Notes: generated by a model not told the origin, from the letters alone. A stretch of DNA of 64,000 bases from Mesorhizobium sp. ZC-5 (GCF_025753855.1 NZ_JAOWPT010000002.1:124001-188000), one strand, 5' to 3'. Shown: positions 10,011 through 18,664, counted from the first letter of the stretch. Made by a program: numbers and translations.

Positions 10011-11729
10011 ATGGCCACACCGCAATTGTCGCAGGCTCCGCGCGAAGGGTTGCTGTCCGACAAGAACCTGCGGACAGCCAGGCTGGTTTCGGGGATCGTG
10101 CTCATGGTGTTCGTCACCATGCATCTTCTCAACCACGCACTCCTGCTTGTCTCGCTCCCCGCGGCGGAGGCCGCGCGTCCATGGTTCCTGCTGATCTGGC
10201 GAAATCCGCTCGGCACACTGATCCTCTATGGTGCCCTGATCGTTCATCTTGTCCTGGTTTTGCTGGCCCTGTATCGCCGCCGGTCGCTGGTGATGCCGGT
10301 CCGCGAGGCTATCCAGGTTCTTTTCGGCCTCGCCATTCCGTTGCTGGTGGCCGAACACGTTATCGGAACGCGTGTTTTCCACAACCTGACCGGCGTCGAA
10401 GACGACTACCAATTCGTCCTGCGGGCGCTGTGGATCGACACCCCGATCATCGGTCTCAAACAGGTGGTCGCCACGATCGTGATCTGGGTGCATGGCTGCC
10501 TAGGCCTCTATTTCTGGCTGCGCTACCGTCAGGGGTATCCTCGGGCTGCCCCCTGGTTACTCGTTGCCGCTGTGCTGGTTCCGGTGCTGGCCTTGCTGGG
10601 CTTCGCCGATGGCGGCAGGGCCGTCGGATTGATCGACCGAGTGCCACCTCCTGTCGACCAGTCCGTCATCGAGAACGGCCTTCGAATGAAGGAACTCCTC
10701 CTGCGGGCGATTTACCTGTCCTTCGTCGCAATGCTTGTCGCGGTTCTGGCGTTGCGCGTGCTGCGCATGCGGCGCGAACGCCGCAATCTCGTCGAGATCC
10801 GGTATTCCGACGGTAATGTCGTCCGCGTCGCCAAGGGCCACAGCGTGCTGGAGGCGAGCCGCATCGGCGGCATCCCGCACTATGCGGTATGCGGCGGCAA
10901 GGGACGCTGCTCGACCTGCCGGATCAAGGTTTCCGAAGGACTTGCGGACTTGCCCGCCATCCAACCCGTCGAACGGGCGACGCTGGCGAGGATCGGCGCC
11001 GAACCTGACGTGCGGCTGGCCTGCCAGTTGCGCCCGACGGACGACCTCAGCGTCACGCCGCTGCTCATCCCGGACCGCCGCCGCGCACTGATGCTGGCCA
11101 GCCAGCCGGCGACGCCCGGCCGTGAACGCGAGATCGCCATCCTGTTCTGCGACATCCGCAGCTTCACCGCGCTCGCCGACCACCGGCTGCCTTTCGACAT
11201 CGTCTTCCTGCTCAACCGCTATTTCGCCATGGTCGGCAAAGCCGTCGAACAGGCCGGCGGCAGGATGGACAAGTTCATCGGCGACGGCGCCATGGCGCTG
11301 TTCGGTGTGGAAACCAGCAATGTCGAGGCCTGCCGCCAGGCGCTGGCGGCTGCGGCGGCGATCCTCGAGGATCTCGGCCGCCTCAACGAGGAACTCGCCG
11401 GCGAGATCAACGCTCCGCTACGAGTGGCGATCGGCATCCATGCCGGCCCTGCGATCGTCGGTGCGATGGGCTACCGCGAGGTGATGAACGTCACCGCCAT
11501 CGGTGACACCGTCAACGTCGCCAGCCGGCTCGAGATGATCGCTAAGGAATTGAACGCGTCGGTTGTCGTCTCCGAACAGGTGGTGCGTCTGGCCGGCCTC
11601 GATCTTTCCGCCTTCGAACTCCGTGACGTCGACATCCGCGGCCGCGCACAGCCGCTGCAGATACGCGCCGTGCCGCAGGGCGCGACAATCGCGATCCCTG
11701 GACAATCGCAGTTCGTCAGCGCCGCCTGA
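10011..11729 (+). CDS. cyaC: Membrane adenylate cyclase with haem-type anchor and 2Fe-2S domain (CyaC-like)
   Basis: The 572-residue product has three parts. Residues 24-252 form about six membrane helices containing H38, H42, H79, H116 and H161, reminiscent of the diheme cytochrome b anchors of succinate dehydrogenase. Residues 260-350 form a ferredoxin-like 2Fe-2S domain with C294, C300, C303 and C338. From residue 375 there is a class III cyclase domain with FCDIRSFT (metal Asp 381), DKFIGDG (K421, D425) and AIGDTVNVASR. It resembles Sinorhizobium meliloti CyaC, described as a quinone-responsive, redox-regulated cyclase. Haem and cluster binding are inferred from residues. I start at ATG 10011, after AGGGAGCTAAGGGG; an in-frame ATG at 9933 would add 26 residues. 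The symbol is by analogy. Confidence 0.86.
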   Translation: MATPQLSQAPREGLLSDKNLRTARLVSGIVLMVFVTMHLLNHALLLVSLPAAEAARPWFLLIWRNPLGTLILYGALIVHLVLVLLALYRRRSLVMPVREAIQVLFGLAIPLLVAEHVIGTRVFHNLTGVEDDYQFVLRALWIDTPIIGLKQVVATIVIWVHGCLGLYFWLRYRQGYPRAAPWLLVAAVLVPVLALLGFADGGRAVGLIDRVPPPVDQSVIENGLRMKELLLRAIYLSFVAMLVAVLALRVLRMRRERRNLVEIRYSDGNVVRVAKGHSVLEASRIGGIPHYAVCGGKGRCSTCRIKVSEGLADLPAIQPVERATLARIGAEPDVRLACQLRPTDDLSVTPLLIPDRRRALMLASQPATPGREREIAILFCDIRSFTALADHRLPFDIVFLLNRYFAMVGKAVEQAGGRMDKFIGDGAMALFGVETSNVEACRQALAAAAAILEDLGRLNEELAGEINAPLRVAIGIHAGPAIVGAMGYREVMNVTAIGDTVNVASRLEMIAKELNASVVVSEQVVRLAGLDLSAFELRDVDIRGRAQPLQIRAVPQGATIAIPGQSQFVSAA

Positions 11730-11761
11730 CCGGCCTTCGCTCCCGAAGCCTGAATTGCAAT

Positions 11762-11793
11762 AAGAAACACCCGGCGCGTCGCCGCGCCGGGTG
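11762..11793 (-). terminator. Rho-independent terminator of the MHS transporter gene
   Basis: A perfect 11-base stem (CACCCGGCGCG at 11768-11778 paired with CGCGCCGGGTG at 11783-11793) with a four-base loop. Read on the minus strand it is followed by TTTCTTA. It lies 20 bases beyond the transporter stop. The hairpin may also serve the convergent cyclase gene. Confidence 0.8.
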
Positions 11794-11813
11794 CCGAAAT
11801 GTCAGCCGCTCGA

Positions 11814-13703
11814 TCAGTCCTTGGCGTGCAGATCGGTGCCGAGCGTATCCTTGACGAAGATCATGCCGATGACCAACGACATGGCTGCGACCACGATCGG
11901 ATACCAGAGGCCATAGTAGATATCGCCCTTGGCCGCGCTCATGGCGAACACCGTCGCCGGGAGCAGGCCGCCGAACCAGCCGTTGCCGATGTGATAGGGC
12001 AGCGACATGCCGGTGTAGCGGATGCGGGTCGGGAACATCTCGACCAGGATCGCGGCAATCGGCCCGTAAACCATGGTCACGTAGATGACCAGCACGAACA
12101 GGATGGCGATGACCATCGGCCAGTTCACCGCGGCCGGGTCCGCGACCATCTTGAAGGCGCCTGCCCCGGGCACCGTGTAAACGGTCACTTCGGTGGCGCC
12201 GGCGGCTTCCTCCGCGGTGATCAGCTTGTCCTTGATCGCCTGTTCGACGGGCACCGTGGCCTTCTCACCGGCACGGATCGCTGCCGCGTCGAGCGCCAGT
12301 TTCGGATTGGCCGCGACCAGCGCATCGAGCTTCGCATCGACCACCTTCGCCGGATCGCGGACGAGCGGATAACCGCCGTCCTGGAGTGCGATGTTGATGC
12401 CCTTGGCCAGGGCCGCGTTCTTTGCCGCGGCATCCGCCCCGGCGGCGACCGCGTCATAGGACTCGACGGTCTCGTCTCCGATCTTGACCGTTGCAACGGT
12501 GCCAGGCGCGGCCGTCGCTACGATATCGTACGGTACCGAGCTTTTCGCCAGGAAGTCCGTGGCGATGTCGCAGGACGACGTGAACTTCTCCGTACCCGTC
12601 AGCTTGAACTGGAAATTGCAGTCGCCGGGCGCTGCCGTGATGGTTGCACGCACATTCTGCTGCGCGCTGGCCAGCGCCGGGTTGGCGGCCCAGGTCAATG
12701 CCTTGAACAACGGGAAGTAGGTGACGATCGCCAGTGCCAGACCGGCCATGATGATCGGCTTGCGACCGATCTTGTCGGACAGCCAGCCGAACACGACGAA
12801 GAAGGACGTGCCAAGCGCCAGCGAGATGGCGATCATGATGTTGACGGATTGAGCGTCGACCTTGAGCACGTTGGCCAGGAAGAACAGCGCGTAGAATTGG
12901 CCGGAGTACCACACGACGGCCTGGCCGGCGGTAAGGCCGAGCAGTGCCAGCAGCGCGATCCTGGCGTTCTTCCACTGGCCGAAGGCTTCCGACAATGGCG
13001 CCTTGGAGCCCTTGCCTTCATCCTTCATGCGCTGGAATGTCGGCGATTCGTTCAGCGAAAGCCGGATCCAGACCGAGATGCCGAGCAGCACGAAAGACAG
13101 GAGGAACGGAATGCGCCAGCCCCACGCGGCGAAGGCCTCCTTGCTCATCATGGCCTGGATGACCAGGATGATGATCAGTGACAGGAACAGTCCGAGCGTC
13201 GCCGTCGTCTGGATCCACGACGTGTAGTAGCCGCGACGGTCGTCCGGCGCGTGTTCGGCGACGTAGGTCGCGGCACCGCCGTACTCGCCACCGAGCGCCA
13301 GGCCCTGCAGCATGCGCAGCACGATCAGGATGATGGGCGCGGCGATGCCGATCGTGGCGGCACCCGGCAGCAGGCCGACAAGGAAGGTCGACATGCCCAT
13401 GATCAGGATGGTGACGAGGAAGGTGTATTTGCGCCCGACGAGATCGCCGATGCGGCCGAAAACCAACGCACCGAACGGGCGCACCAGGAAGCCGGCGGCG
13501 AACGCAAGCAGGGTGAAGATGTTGCGCGTCGCTTCCGGATACTGCGTGAAGAAGTTGGCGCCGATAAAGGCGGCCAGCGACCCGTAGAGATAGAAATCAT
13601 ACCATTCGAACACAGTACCGAGAGAAGAGGCGAAGATGACCTTCTTCTCTTCTCGCGTCATGCCGCGGCTTCGCGTGCCGGCGGCGGTGGATACATTTGC
13701 CAT
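11814..13703 (-). CDS. MFS transporter, metabolite:H+ symporter (MHS) family, with large insertion
   Basis: This 629-residue inner-membrane carrier belongs to the MHS branch (ProP/KgtP/ShiA relatives). It shows GTVFEWYDFYLYG near the N-terminus, GRIGDLVGRKYTF in the loop after helix 2, and LQGLALGGEYGGAATYVAEHAP, all signature features. Family members are usually about 430-550 residues. Here an inserted stretch of roughly 150 residues follows the helix ending FPLFKALTW, at about residues 335-500. It is Ala/Asp/Thr-rich and contains two cysteines (DCNFQF and SSCDIA). The membrane helices resume at MVIAILFVLVIYVTMVYGP. The start is ATG 13703 with GGGAGG seven bases before; an upstream TTG overlaps that site. 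Substrate unknown, probably an organic acid or osmolyte. Confidence 0.9.
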   Translation of the reverse strand: MANVSTAAGTRSRGMTREEKKVIFASSLGTVFEWYDFYLYGSLAAFIGANFFTQYPEATRNIFTLLAFAAGFLVRPFGALVFGRIGDLVGRKYTFLVTILIMGMSTFLVGLLPGAATIGIAAPIILIVLRMLQGLALGGEYGGAATYVAEHAPDDRRGYYTSWIQTTATLGLFLSLIIILVIQAMMSKEAFAAWGWRIPFLLSFVLLGISVWIRLSLNESPTFQRMKDEGKGSKAPLSEAFGQWKNARIALLALLGLTAGQAVVWYSGQFYALFFLANVLKVDAQSVNIMIAISLALGTSFFVVFGWLSDKIGRKPIIMAGLALAIVTYFPLFKALTWAANPALASAQQNVRATITAAPGDCNFQFKLTGTEKFTSSCDIATDFLAKSSVPYDIVATAAPGTVATVKIGDETVESYDAVAAGADAAAKNAALAKGINIALQDGGYPLVRDPAKVVDAKLDALVAANPKLALDAAAIRAGEKATVPVEQAIKDKLITAEEAAGATEVTVYTVPGAGAFKMVADPAAVNWPMVIAILFVLVIYVTMVYGPIAAILVEMFPTRIRYTGMSLPYHIGNGWFGGLLPATVFAMSAAKGDIYYGLWYPIVVAAMSLVIGMIFVKDTLGTDLHAKD

Positions 13704-13850
13704 AGTCCGTCCTCCCAAGGCCCCATCGAGTCGCCCTTTCGGGACCGAGATACCCCAATCCTCGAGTCGAGCAACTTCACGACAGTTGTAGTAACTCTGC
13801 CGGCCCCCTCACGACCACCGATGCTTTGGGATTATGACCTTAGTATTAGG

Positions 13851-13887
13851 CCCGCATCGCATGTCGACCTGCGGCATGAGATGCGGG
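13851..13887. other. Hairpin downstream of the ribbon-helix-helix gene
   Basis: CCCGCATC at 13851-13858 pairs with GATGCGGG at 13880-13887 around a 21-base loop. It lies just past the stop of the small minus-strand gene. There is no U-tract, so it is at most a weak or factor-dependent terminator. Confidence 0.4.
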
Positions 13888-13895
13888 ATGGGAGG

Positions 13896-14066
13896 CTAGG
13901 CCGCCTTGCTGTTGTTGTCCTCAAGATAACCCTTGTCGCGAAGCCATCTGGCCATGACCAGCTCGACCAGTGATGAGACCGAGCGATGGTCGTCCTTTGC
14001 TGCCCTGACAAGCGCTTCCTTGATGTCGCGTTCTATACGGAATCCGAGTGGATGGGTCTTCGACAT
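13896..14066 (-). CDS. Small ribbon-helix-helix-like protein
   Basis: The 56-residue protein begins MSKTHPLGFRIERDIKEAL and continues VRAAKDDHRSVSSLVELVMARWL. The short N-terminal strand (LGFRIE), a helix and a second helix after SVSSL match the ribbon-helix-helix (CopG/Arc-like) DNA-binding fold. Such proteins are either antitoxins or free-standing regulators. No toxin gene lies next to it: the neighbours are the MHS transporter 192 bases downstream and a doubtful secreted protein upstream. I start at ATG 14066, with AGGAAA nine bases before; the frame stays open upstream but that part is not protein-like. Confidence 0.7.
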   Translation of the reverse strand: MSKTHPLGFRIERDIKEALVRAAKDDHRSVSSLVELVMARWLRDKGYLEDNNSKAA

Positions 14067-14175
14067 TTGATGATTTCCTGACTGTGCCCGCGTAACCCGA
14101 CCTGCTCGAAGCGGTCTTCTGTGGCACGCATAACCTTTGGTTTGGTACGATTTGACTTCGGGACGAAGCCGCTGG

Positions 14176-14571
14176 TCAGATCGTCCAGGGAGGATCACGG
14201 GCCGAGCATATGCATGCCAGCGCCGGAACGAGGTCGGGCTGGAACAGTGAACCCCGGGTGGCGGAACGATCTGACGACGCGACGCCGGAGTACGTGGCGG
14301 CGACAACCGGTTCATCCAGTTCGCCGAAGCGGCGTTCGGCGGCGGCCTGAACAGGTCCGTCGATCGCCGTTTCTACCGCGGTTACGACAGGAGAATCATG
14401 CCCCGCCTGCCGCATTTCCCAAGATTGATTTGGTGTCCGCTCTTGGCCGGCAAAAGCCGAGCCTATGCCGAACGGCACTTCCACCATCGCCAAGGCAAGC
14501 AGCAGAAGCGCCAGCAGCCGGAAAAATCCGGGTGCTTTTTGCTTCGTCGGTTGCGGCGGCTGGTTGGGCAT
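14176..14571 (-). CDS. Possible secreted hypothetical protein
   Basis: This 131-residue frame starts with a convincing export signal: lysine then FFRLLALLLLALAMVEVPFGIG, ending SAFA before GQER, a plausible signal peptidase site near residue 41. The rest resembles no family I know and contains two C-terminal cysteines. There is no good ribosome binding site next to the ATG, and a longer frame is open on the opposite strand over part of the same bases. I list it because of the signal peptide only. The stretch 14067-14690 holds nothing else I can support. Confidence 0.42.
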   Translation of the reverse strand: MPNQPPQPTKQKAPGFFRLLALLLLALAMVEVPFGIGSAFAGQERTPNQSWEMRQAGHDSPVVTAVETAIDGPVQAAAERRFGELDEPVVAATYSGVASSDRSATRGSLFQPDLVPALACICSARDPPWTI

Positions 14572-14690
14572 GGATCAGGTGTTGTCGGTTTCCTACCTTT
14601 TACGGCATTTGTCGAACAAAATACTACCCCTTTTGCCGGTCAACCGACCGAAGGCGTATCCAGGACAGCATCCGAGTTCCCTCCGTTGCC

Positions 14691-14794
14691 TAATGCATGT
14701 CGCCCGAAAGTGTCCTCGGTTTCGGGACAACGACATGCATCAAATCAACGAATCTGAAGCGCGGCCGCCGAATCCTATTCGGCGCGACGCGCTT
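14691..14794. repeat. Dispersed palindromic repeat, copy 1 (104 bp)
   Basis: The element contains two structured halves. The first has outer arms TGCATGTCG (14694-14702) and CGACATGCA (14731-14739) around an inner CCCGAAA/TTTCGGG pair. The second has outer arms AAGCGCG (14757-14763) and CGCGCTT (14788-14794) around GCCGAAT-CCT-ATTCGGC. A second copy of the same length lies at 39715-39818 in the same orientation, with 97 of 104 bases identical by my count. Its right end touches the TAA stop of the dcp gene. Confidence 0.85.
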
Positions 14795-16854
14795 TAGACG
14801 AGACCCCGCTTCTCCATCATCGCGTCGGGTGACGGCATCTTGCCACGGAAGGCGACGTAGAGCTTCTCCGGATCGGCCGAGCCGCCGGCAGAGTAGATAT
14901 GCTTCTTGAGCTTCGCCGCCAGCGCCGAGTTGAAGACGTTGCCCGTCTCCTCGAAAGCCTTGAAAGCGTCCGCGTCGAGCACTTCCGACCACAGGTAGGA
15001 ATAATAACCGGCCGAATAGCCGTCTCCTGAAAACACGTGCAGGAAATGCGGCGTGCGGTGGCGCATGATGATCGCCTCCGGCATTTCCAGCTTTTTCAAT
15101 GTTTCGGATTCGAAACGATACGGGTCTTCCGGAGCATCGGGGCGTGAATGATAGGCCATGTCGACAAGCGCCGATGAGGCGAACTCGACCGTCGCGAAAC
15201 CGGCGTTGAAGGTGCGGGCCGCCAGCATCTTGTCGATCAGCTCCTTCGGCATCGGTTCGCCGGTCTTGTAGTGCAGCGCGTGTTTGGCAAGCACTTCAGG
15301 TACCGTCAGCCAATGTTCGTAGAGTTGCGACGGCAGCTCCACAAAGTCGCGCGACACCGAAGTGCCCGAGACGGACGGCCACGTCACCTCGGTCAGCGTG
15401 CCGTGCAGCGCGTGGCCGAATTCATGAAACAGCGTCTTTGCTTCGTCGACGGACAGCAGCGCCGGCTCGCCCGCCGGCGGCTTGGCGAAATTCATGATGT
15501 TGTAGATCACCGGCTTTGCGCCGGCGCCGAGCTTGTAGCCGGACTGCAGTGCGCTCATCCAGGCACCGGAGCGTTTCGACGGCCGCGCGAAATAATCGGC
15601 GATGAAGGTGCCGCGGACGCTGCCGTCCGGATTCTTCACCGCGAAGACACGCGCATCCGGATGCCAGGTTGCGATACCCTTCTTCTCCTCGAAGCTGATG
15701 CCGAACAGTCGCGTCGCGACATCAAAGCAGGCATCGATTACCCTCTCGAGCTGCAGGTAGGGCTTGAGCGCCGCCTCGTCGAAAGCGAAGCGCTCGGCCC
15801 GCAGCTTTTCGGCATAGTGGCGCCAGTCCCAGCCTGCGATCTGGTGGTTTTGGCCTTCAGCGGCCGCCAGCCGCTGGAGCTCGACCTGATCCTCCGCGGC
15901 CTTCTCGCGCGCCTTGTCCCAAACCGGGTCGAGCAGGCCGAACACCGCATCCGCGGTCTTGGCCATCGTGTCGTCGAGCTTCAGCGCGGCGTAACTTTCA
16001 TAGCCCAGCAGCTTGGCTTTCTCGGCACGCAGCGAGAGCGTCTGTTTCACGACATCGCGGTTGTCGGTGGCTCCGCCGTTCTCGCCACGCATGGCAAAGC
16101 CGCGGAACGCCTTTTCCCGCAGGTCGCGCCGCTCGGAAAATGTCGTGAAAGGTTCGTAGATCGAGCGCGACAGCGTGACGGCATATCTGCCTTTCTGGCC
16201 ACGCAATTCGGCAGCCTCCGCCATGGCGTTCCTGAGAAATTCCGGCAAGCCGGCAAGATCGTCGCCGTCGTCGAGAAACAGCGCCCAGTCCTTCTCGTCT
16301 GCCAGCACATTCTGGCCGAATTTGGCGCCCAGCGACGCCAGTTCTTCATTGATCGTGGAAAGTCGCTTCTTATCCGCATCGTTCAGCCGGGCGCCGGAGC
16401 GAACAAAACCCTTCCAGCTCTGTTCCAATACCCGCAGTGTCTCGGCGTTGAGGCCCAGCGTCTCGCGTTTCTGGTAAAGCGCGTCGATCCTGGCGAACAG
16501 CGCCGCGTTCATTGAAATCGCCGACCCGTGCTTGGCCATTTTCGGGGCGATTTCGCGCTCCATTGCCTGGATCTCGTCATTGGTATGCGCCCCCGCGCGG
16601 CACCAGAAAATCGAGGAAACATGGTCGAGCGGCTGCCCTGACAATTCCAGCGCGGCCAGCGTATTGTCGATCGTCGGCGCCTCGGCATTGGCGGCGATCG
16701 CATCGATCTCGGCCTGGTGCGCGGCAAGCGCCGACTCGAAGACCGGGCCGAAGGCGTCGTCTGAAAGCTTTGAAAAATCCGGCAGGCCAAGCGGCCCGGT
16801 CCAGTGTGTCAGCGGGTTGGTGGAAAGATCGATGGCTGGCCGGTTGTCGGACAT
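14794..16854 (-). CDS. dcp: M3-family metallopeptidase (peptidyl-dipeptidase Dcp-like)
   Basis: This 686-residue zinc peptidase of the thimet oligopeptidase family degrades short peptides in the cytoplasm. The zinc motif HEFGH is at residues 477-481 (HEFGHALHG), with the further glutamate expected downstream around SQLYEHW. C-terminal motifs such as GYSAGYYSYLWSEVLDADAF, typical of the Dcp subgroup, are present. I start at ATG 16854 (MSDNRPAIDL): the reading frame is open for 68 more codons upstream but those residues are not family-like. The TAA stop lies at the edge of repeat copy 1, so the element directly follows the gene and may cap its transcript. Confidence 0.93.
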   Translation of the reverse strand: MSDNRPAIDLSTNPLTHWTGPLGLPDFSKLSDDAFGPVFESALAAHQAEIDAIAANAEAPTIDNTLAALELSGQPLDHVSSIFWCRAGAHTNDEIQAMEREIAPKMAKHGSAISMNAALFARIDALYQKRETLGLNAETLRVLEQSWKGFVRSGARLNDADKKRLSTINEELASLGAKFGQNVLADEKDWALFLDDGDDLAGLPEFLRNAMAEAAELRGQKGRYAVTLSRSIYEPFTTFSERRDLREKAFRGFAMRGENGGATDNRDVVKQTLSLRAEKAKLLGYESYAALKLDDTMAKTADAVFGLLDPVWDKAREKAAEDQVELQRLAAAEGQNHQIAGWDWRHYAEKLRAERFAFDEAALKPYLQLERVIDACFDVATRLFGISFEEKKGIATWHPDARVFAVKNPDGSVRGTFIADYFARPSKRSGAWMSALQSGYKLGAGAKPVIYNIMNFAKPPAGEPALLSVDEAKTLFHEFGHALHGTLTEVTWPSVSGTSVSRDFVELPSQLYEHWLTVPEVLAKHALHYKTGEPMPKELIDKMLAARTFNAGFATVEFASSALVDMAYHSRPDAPEDPYRFESETLKKLEMPEAIIMRHRTPHFLHVFSGDGYSAGYYSYLWSEVLDADAFKAFEETGNVFNSALAAKLKKHIYSAGGSADPEKLYVAFRGKMPSPDAMMEKRGLV

Positions 16855-17032
16855 GAAGGCTCTTTCGTGCTGTGCTGTTTGGATTGCTGGGAGGATGGTG
16901 CAACCGATGTAGGGCGTGGATTTGGCCATCGCAAACCATATCGACGCAGGTCCAAGGTCGCAAATCGGCCCGGTCCGCCTCGCCGAACCCTCTTCTGCCA
17001 CCAGCTTGCCCACGGGCCACCCTGGCTGGCGA

Positions 17033-17437
17033 TCAGTAGGCGTCGCAAGTCTCGGCAACCGCCGCCTGCGAACTGGCCGTGATCAGGTCGCCGGCGATGG
17101 CGAAGGTTTCCCGCATCAGGATGTCGTTGGCGGGAAAGTCGTAGCAGGCGATCACCGTGGTGACGCCGCTCTCTGTCTTCTCGACGCGATGCCGGATCGT
17201 GGCATCGGCACCCGCCGTTTCCCATTCATCCATGGAGGCGATGAATTCGGCCTTGCTCTGCTCGACGCCGAGATCGTCAAGCTTTATGCGGGCATCGTCG
17301 GCAAGCAGGCTCGAAATGGCGGCGCGATCGACTGCGAGCAATGCATTGTACCATCGGTCGATGACGGCGTTGTCGGCGCGGGCCGATGTCGCAATCAACG
17401 TCACACCGGCGAGCAGGAAGAAGCGGATCCAGGTCAT
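17033..17437 (-). CDS. Exported NTF2/SnoaL-like protein
   Basis: The 134-residue protein has a signal peptide (MTWIRFFLLAGVTLIATSARA, cleaved before DNA at about residue 22). The remainder has the pattern of a small NTF2-like fold: VIDRWYNALLAVDRAAISSLLADDARIKL, then strands including DATIRHRVEKTE and GVTTVIACYDFP. Members of this fold are enzymes or binding proteins and the sequence gives no specific role. It stands alone between dcp and carbonic anhydrase, all on the minus strand. Confidence 0.75.
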   Translation of the reverse strand: MTWIRFFLLAGVTLIATSARADNAVIDRWYNALLAVDRAAISSLLADDARIKLDDLGVEQSKAEFIASMDEWETAGADATIRHRVEKTESGVTTVIACYDFPANDILMRETFAIAGDLITASSQAAVAETCDAY

Positions 17438-17504
17438 ATTCTCGTCCTCCTGCAGCGTTTATAGCGCAGGAGTGCGTCGGATACACGGCTGAAGGCTCTA
17501 TGCC

Positions 17505-18149
17505 TCAGCCGGCATCCGGTTTCTCGAAGTCGCCTGTATCCTTGTTCATCACCCAAAGCTCGCCCGTCGAGATGTCGAACCAGGCCCCGTGCAGCGAAAG
17601 CCGGCCCTTGCCTTCCAGGATGTTCACGCAAGGAAAGGTCCTGAGATTGGCGATCGAATAGCGGATGGAAATGCGCTCCAGCGCCGTCTGGCGTTCGCTG
17701 GCCGTCATCAGCGTGCTGGCCGAGACGGTTTCCGCCGCCGGCGCGATCAGGCTCATCCATTTGCCGATGAAGTCGCCCGGAGACAGCGGCGCGGAACCGG
17801 TGTTCAGAGCTGCACGGATGCCGCCGCAGCGGCCGTGTCCCATGACCACGATGTTGCGCACCTTGAGGCTCTGCACGGCGAATTCCAGCGCCGCCGAGGT
17901 GGAATGGAACTCGCCGTCGGGCTCATAGGGCGGCACGAGGTTGCCGACATTGCGCAAGACGAACAATTCGCCCGGTCCGGCATCGAAGATGGCCTCGGGA
18001 GCGGAGCGCGAATCGCAACAGGCGATCACCATGGTTTCCGGTGTCTGCCCCTCACGTGCCAGATCGCGATAGCGTCCGCTTTCGGCGACATAACGGCCGC
18101 TCATGAAGTTGCGGTAACCGGCGAGGAGGGGGGCTGGGAGATGGGACAT
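17505..18149 (-). CDS. Beta-class carbonic anhydrase
   Basis: The 214-residue enzyme interconverts CO2 and bicarbonate in the cytoplasm. The zinc-site residues are visible: C45-D46-SR in ACCDSRSAPE, and H105 with C108 in GHGRCGGIRAAL. The length is normal for bacterial beta carbonic anhydrases (CynT/Can). The gene starts with ATG 18149. Its neighbours are an OsmC-type protein upstream on the same strand and the NTF2-like gene downstream. No cyanase gene is nearby, so the simple housekeeping role of bicarbonate supply is more likely than cyanate use. Confidence 0.94.
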   Translation of the reverse strand: MSHLPAPLLAGYRNFMSGRYVAESGRYRDLAREGQTPETMVIACCDSRSAPEAIFDAGPGELFVLRNVGNLVPPYEPDGEFHSTSAALEFAVQSLKVRNIVVMGHGRCGGIRAALNTGSAPLSPGDFIGKWMSLIAPAAETVSASTLMTASERQTALERISIRYSIANLRTFPCVNILEGKGRLSLHGAWFDISTGELWVMNKDTGDFEKPDAG

Positions 18150-18235
18150 CGGCCGGCAATTAACGGCAAACGCCGCCGCCGATCAATGAGCAATCGTAAA
18201 AATCCCTTCTTCGTTTCCGCTACCCGGTCGGGATG

Positions 18236-18664
18236 TCACGACTTCGCAGCCGTGTCGAATATCTCGAAGTCGTGCGTGATCGTCGCCGTCTTGGCGAGCA
18301 TTGCCGATGCCGAGCAGTATTTCTCGATCGAAAGGTCGATGGCGCGCTGCACCTTGGCGGGCGCCAGGCTTTTACCCTTGACCACGAAATGCATGTGGAT
18401 GCGGGTGAACACTTTCGGATCGCTTTCGGCGCGGTCCGCGTCGAGTTCGACCACGCAGTCCTCGACCGCTTCGCGGCCCTTCTCCAGGATGTGAACGACA
18501 TCGAAAGCCGAGCATCCGCCTGTCCCGATCAGCACCAGTTCCATCGGGCTTGGCCCTGGTGTTTGCCCGTCCTCACCGAACGCCGTGCCGAAAACCACCT
18601 TGTGCCCGCTCCCGGACTCACCGACGAACGTACGGCCTTCCACCCACTTTATGCGCGCCTTCAT
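18236..18664 (-). CDS. OsmC/YhfA-family protein
   Basis: This 142-residue protein is of the OsmC/Ohr superfamily, YhfA-like branch. The two conserved cysteines that carry peroxidase activity in the superfamily appear as GGCSAFDVV and EDCVVELDADR. The KVFTRIHMHFVVKGKSL segment is also family-like. OsmC proteins reduce organic hydroperoxides; YhfA itself has no settled role. The start is ATG 18664 and the length is complete. It sits between carbonic anhydrase and a DUF429 gene on the same strand. Confidence 0.9.
   Translation of the reverse strand: MKARIKWVEGRTFVGESGSGHKVVFGTAFGEDGQTPGPSPMELVLIGTGGCSAFDVVHILEKGREAVEDCVVELDADRAESDPKVFTRIHMHFVVKGKSLAPAKVQRAIDLSIEKYCSASAMLAKTATITHDFEIFDTAAKS

Noticed and set aside
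14121-14693. A 190-codon plus-strand frame overlapping the possible secreted protein
   Set aside because: The translation is Arg/Pro-rich with no motif and no ribosome binding site. The opposite strand at least offers a signal peptide.
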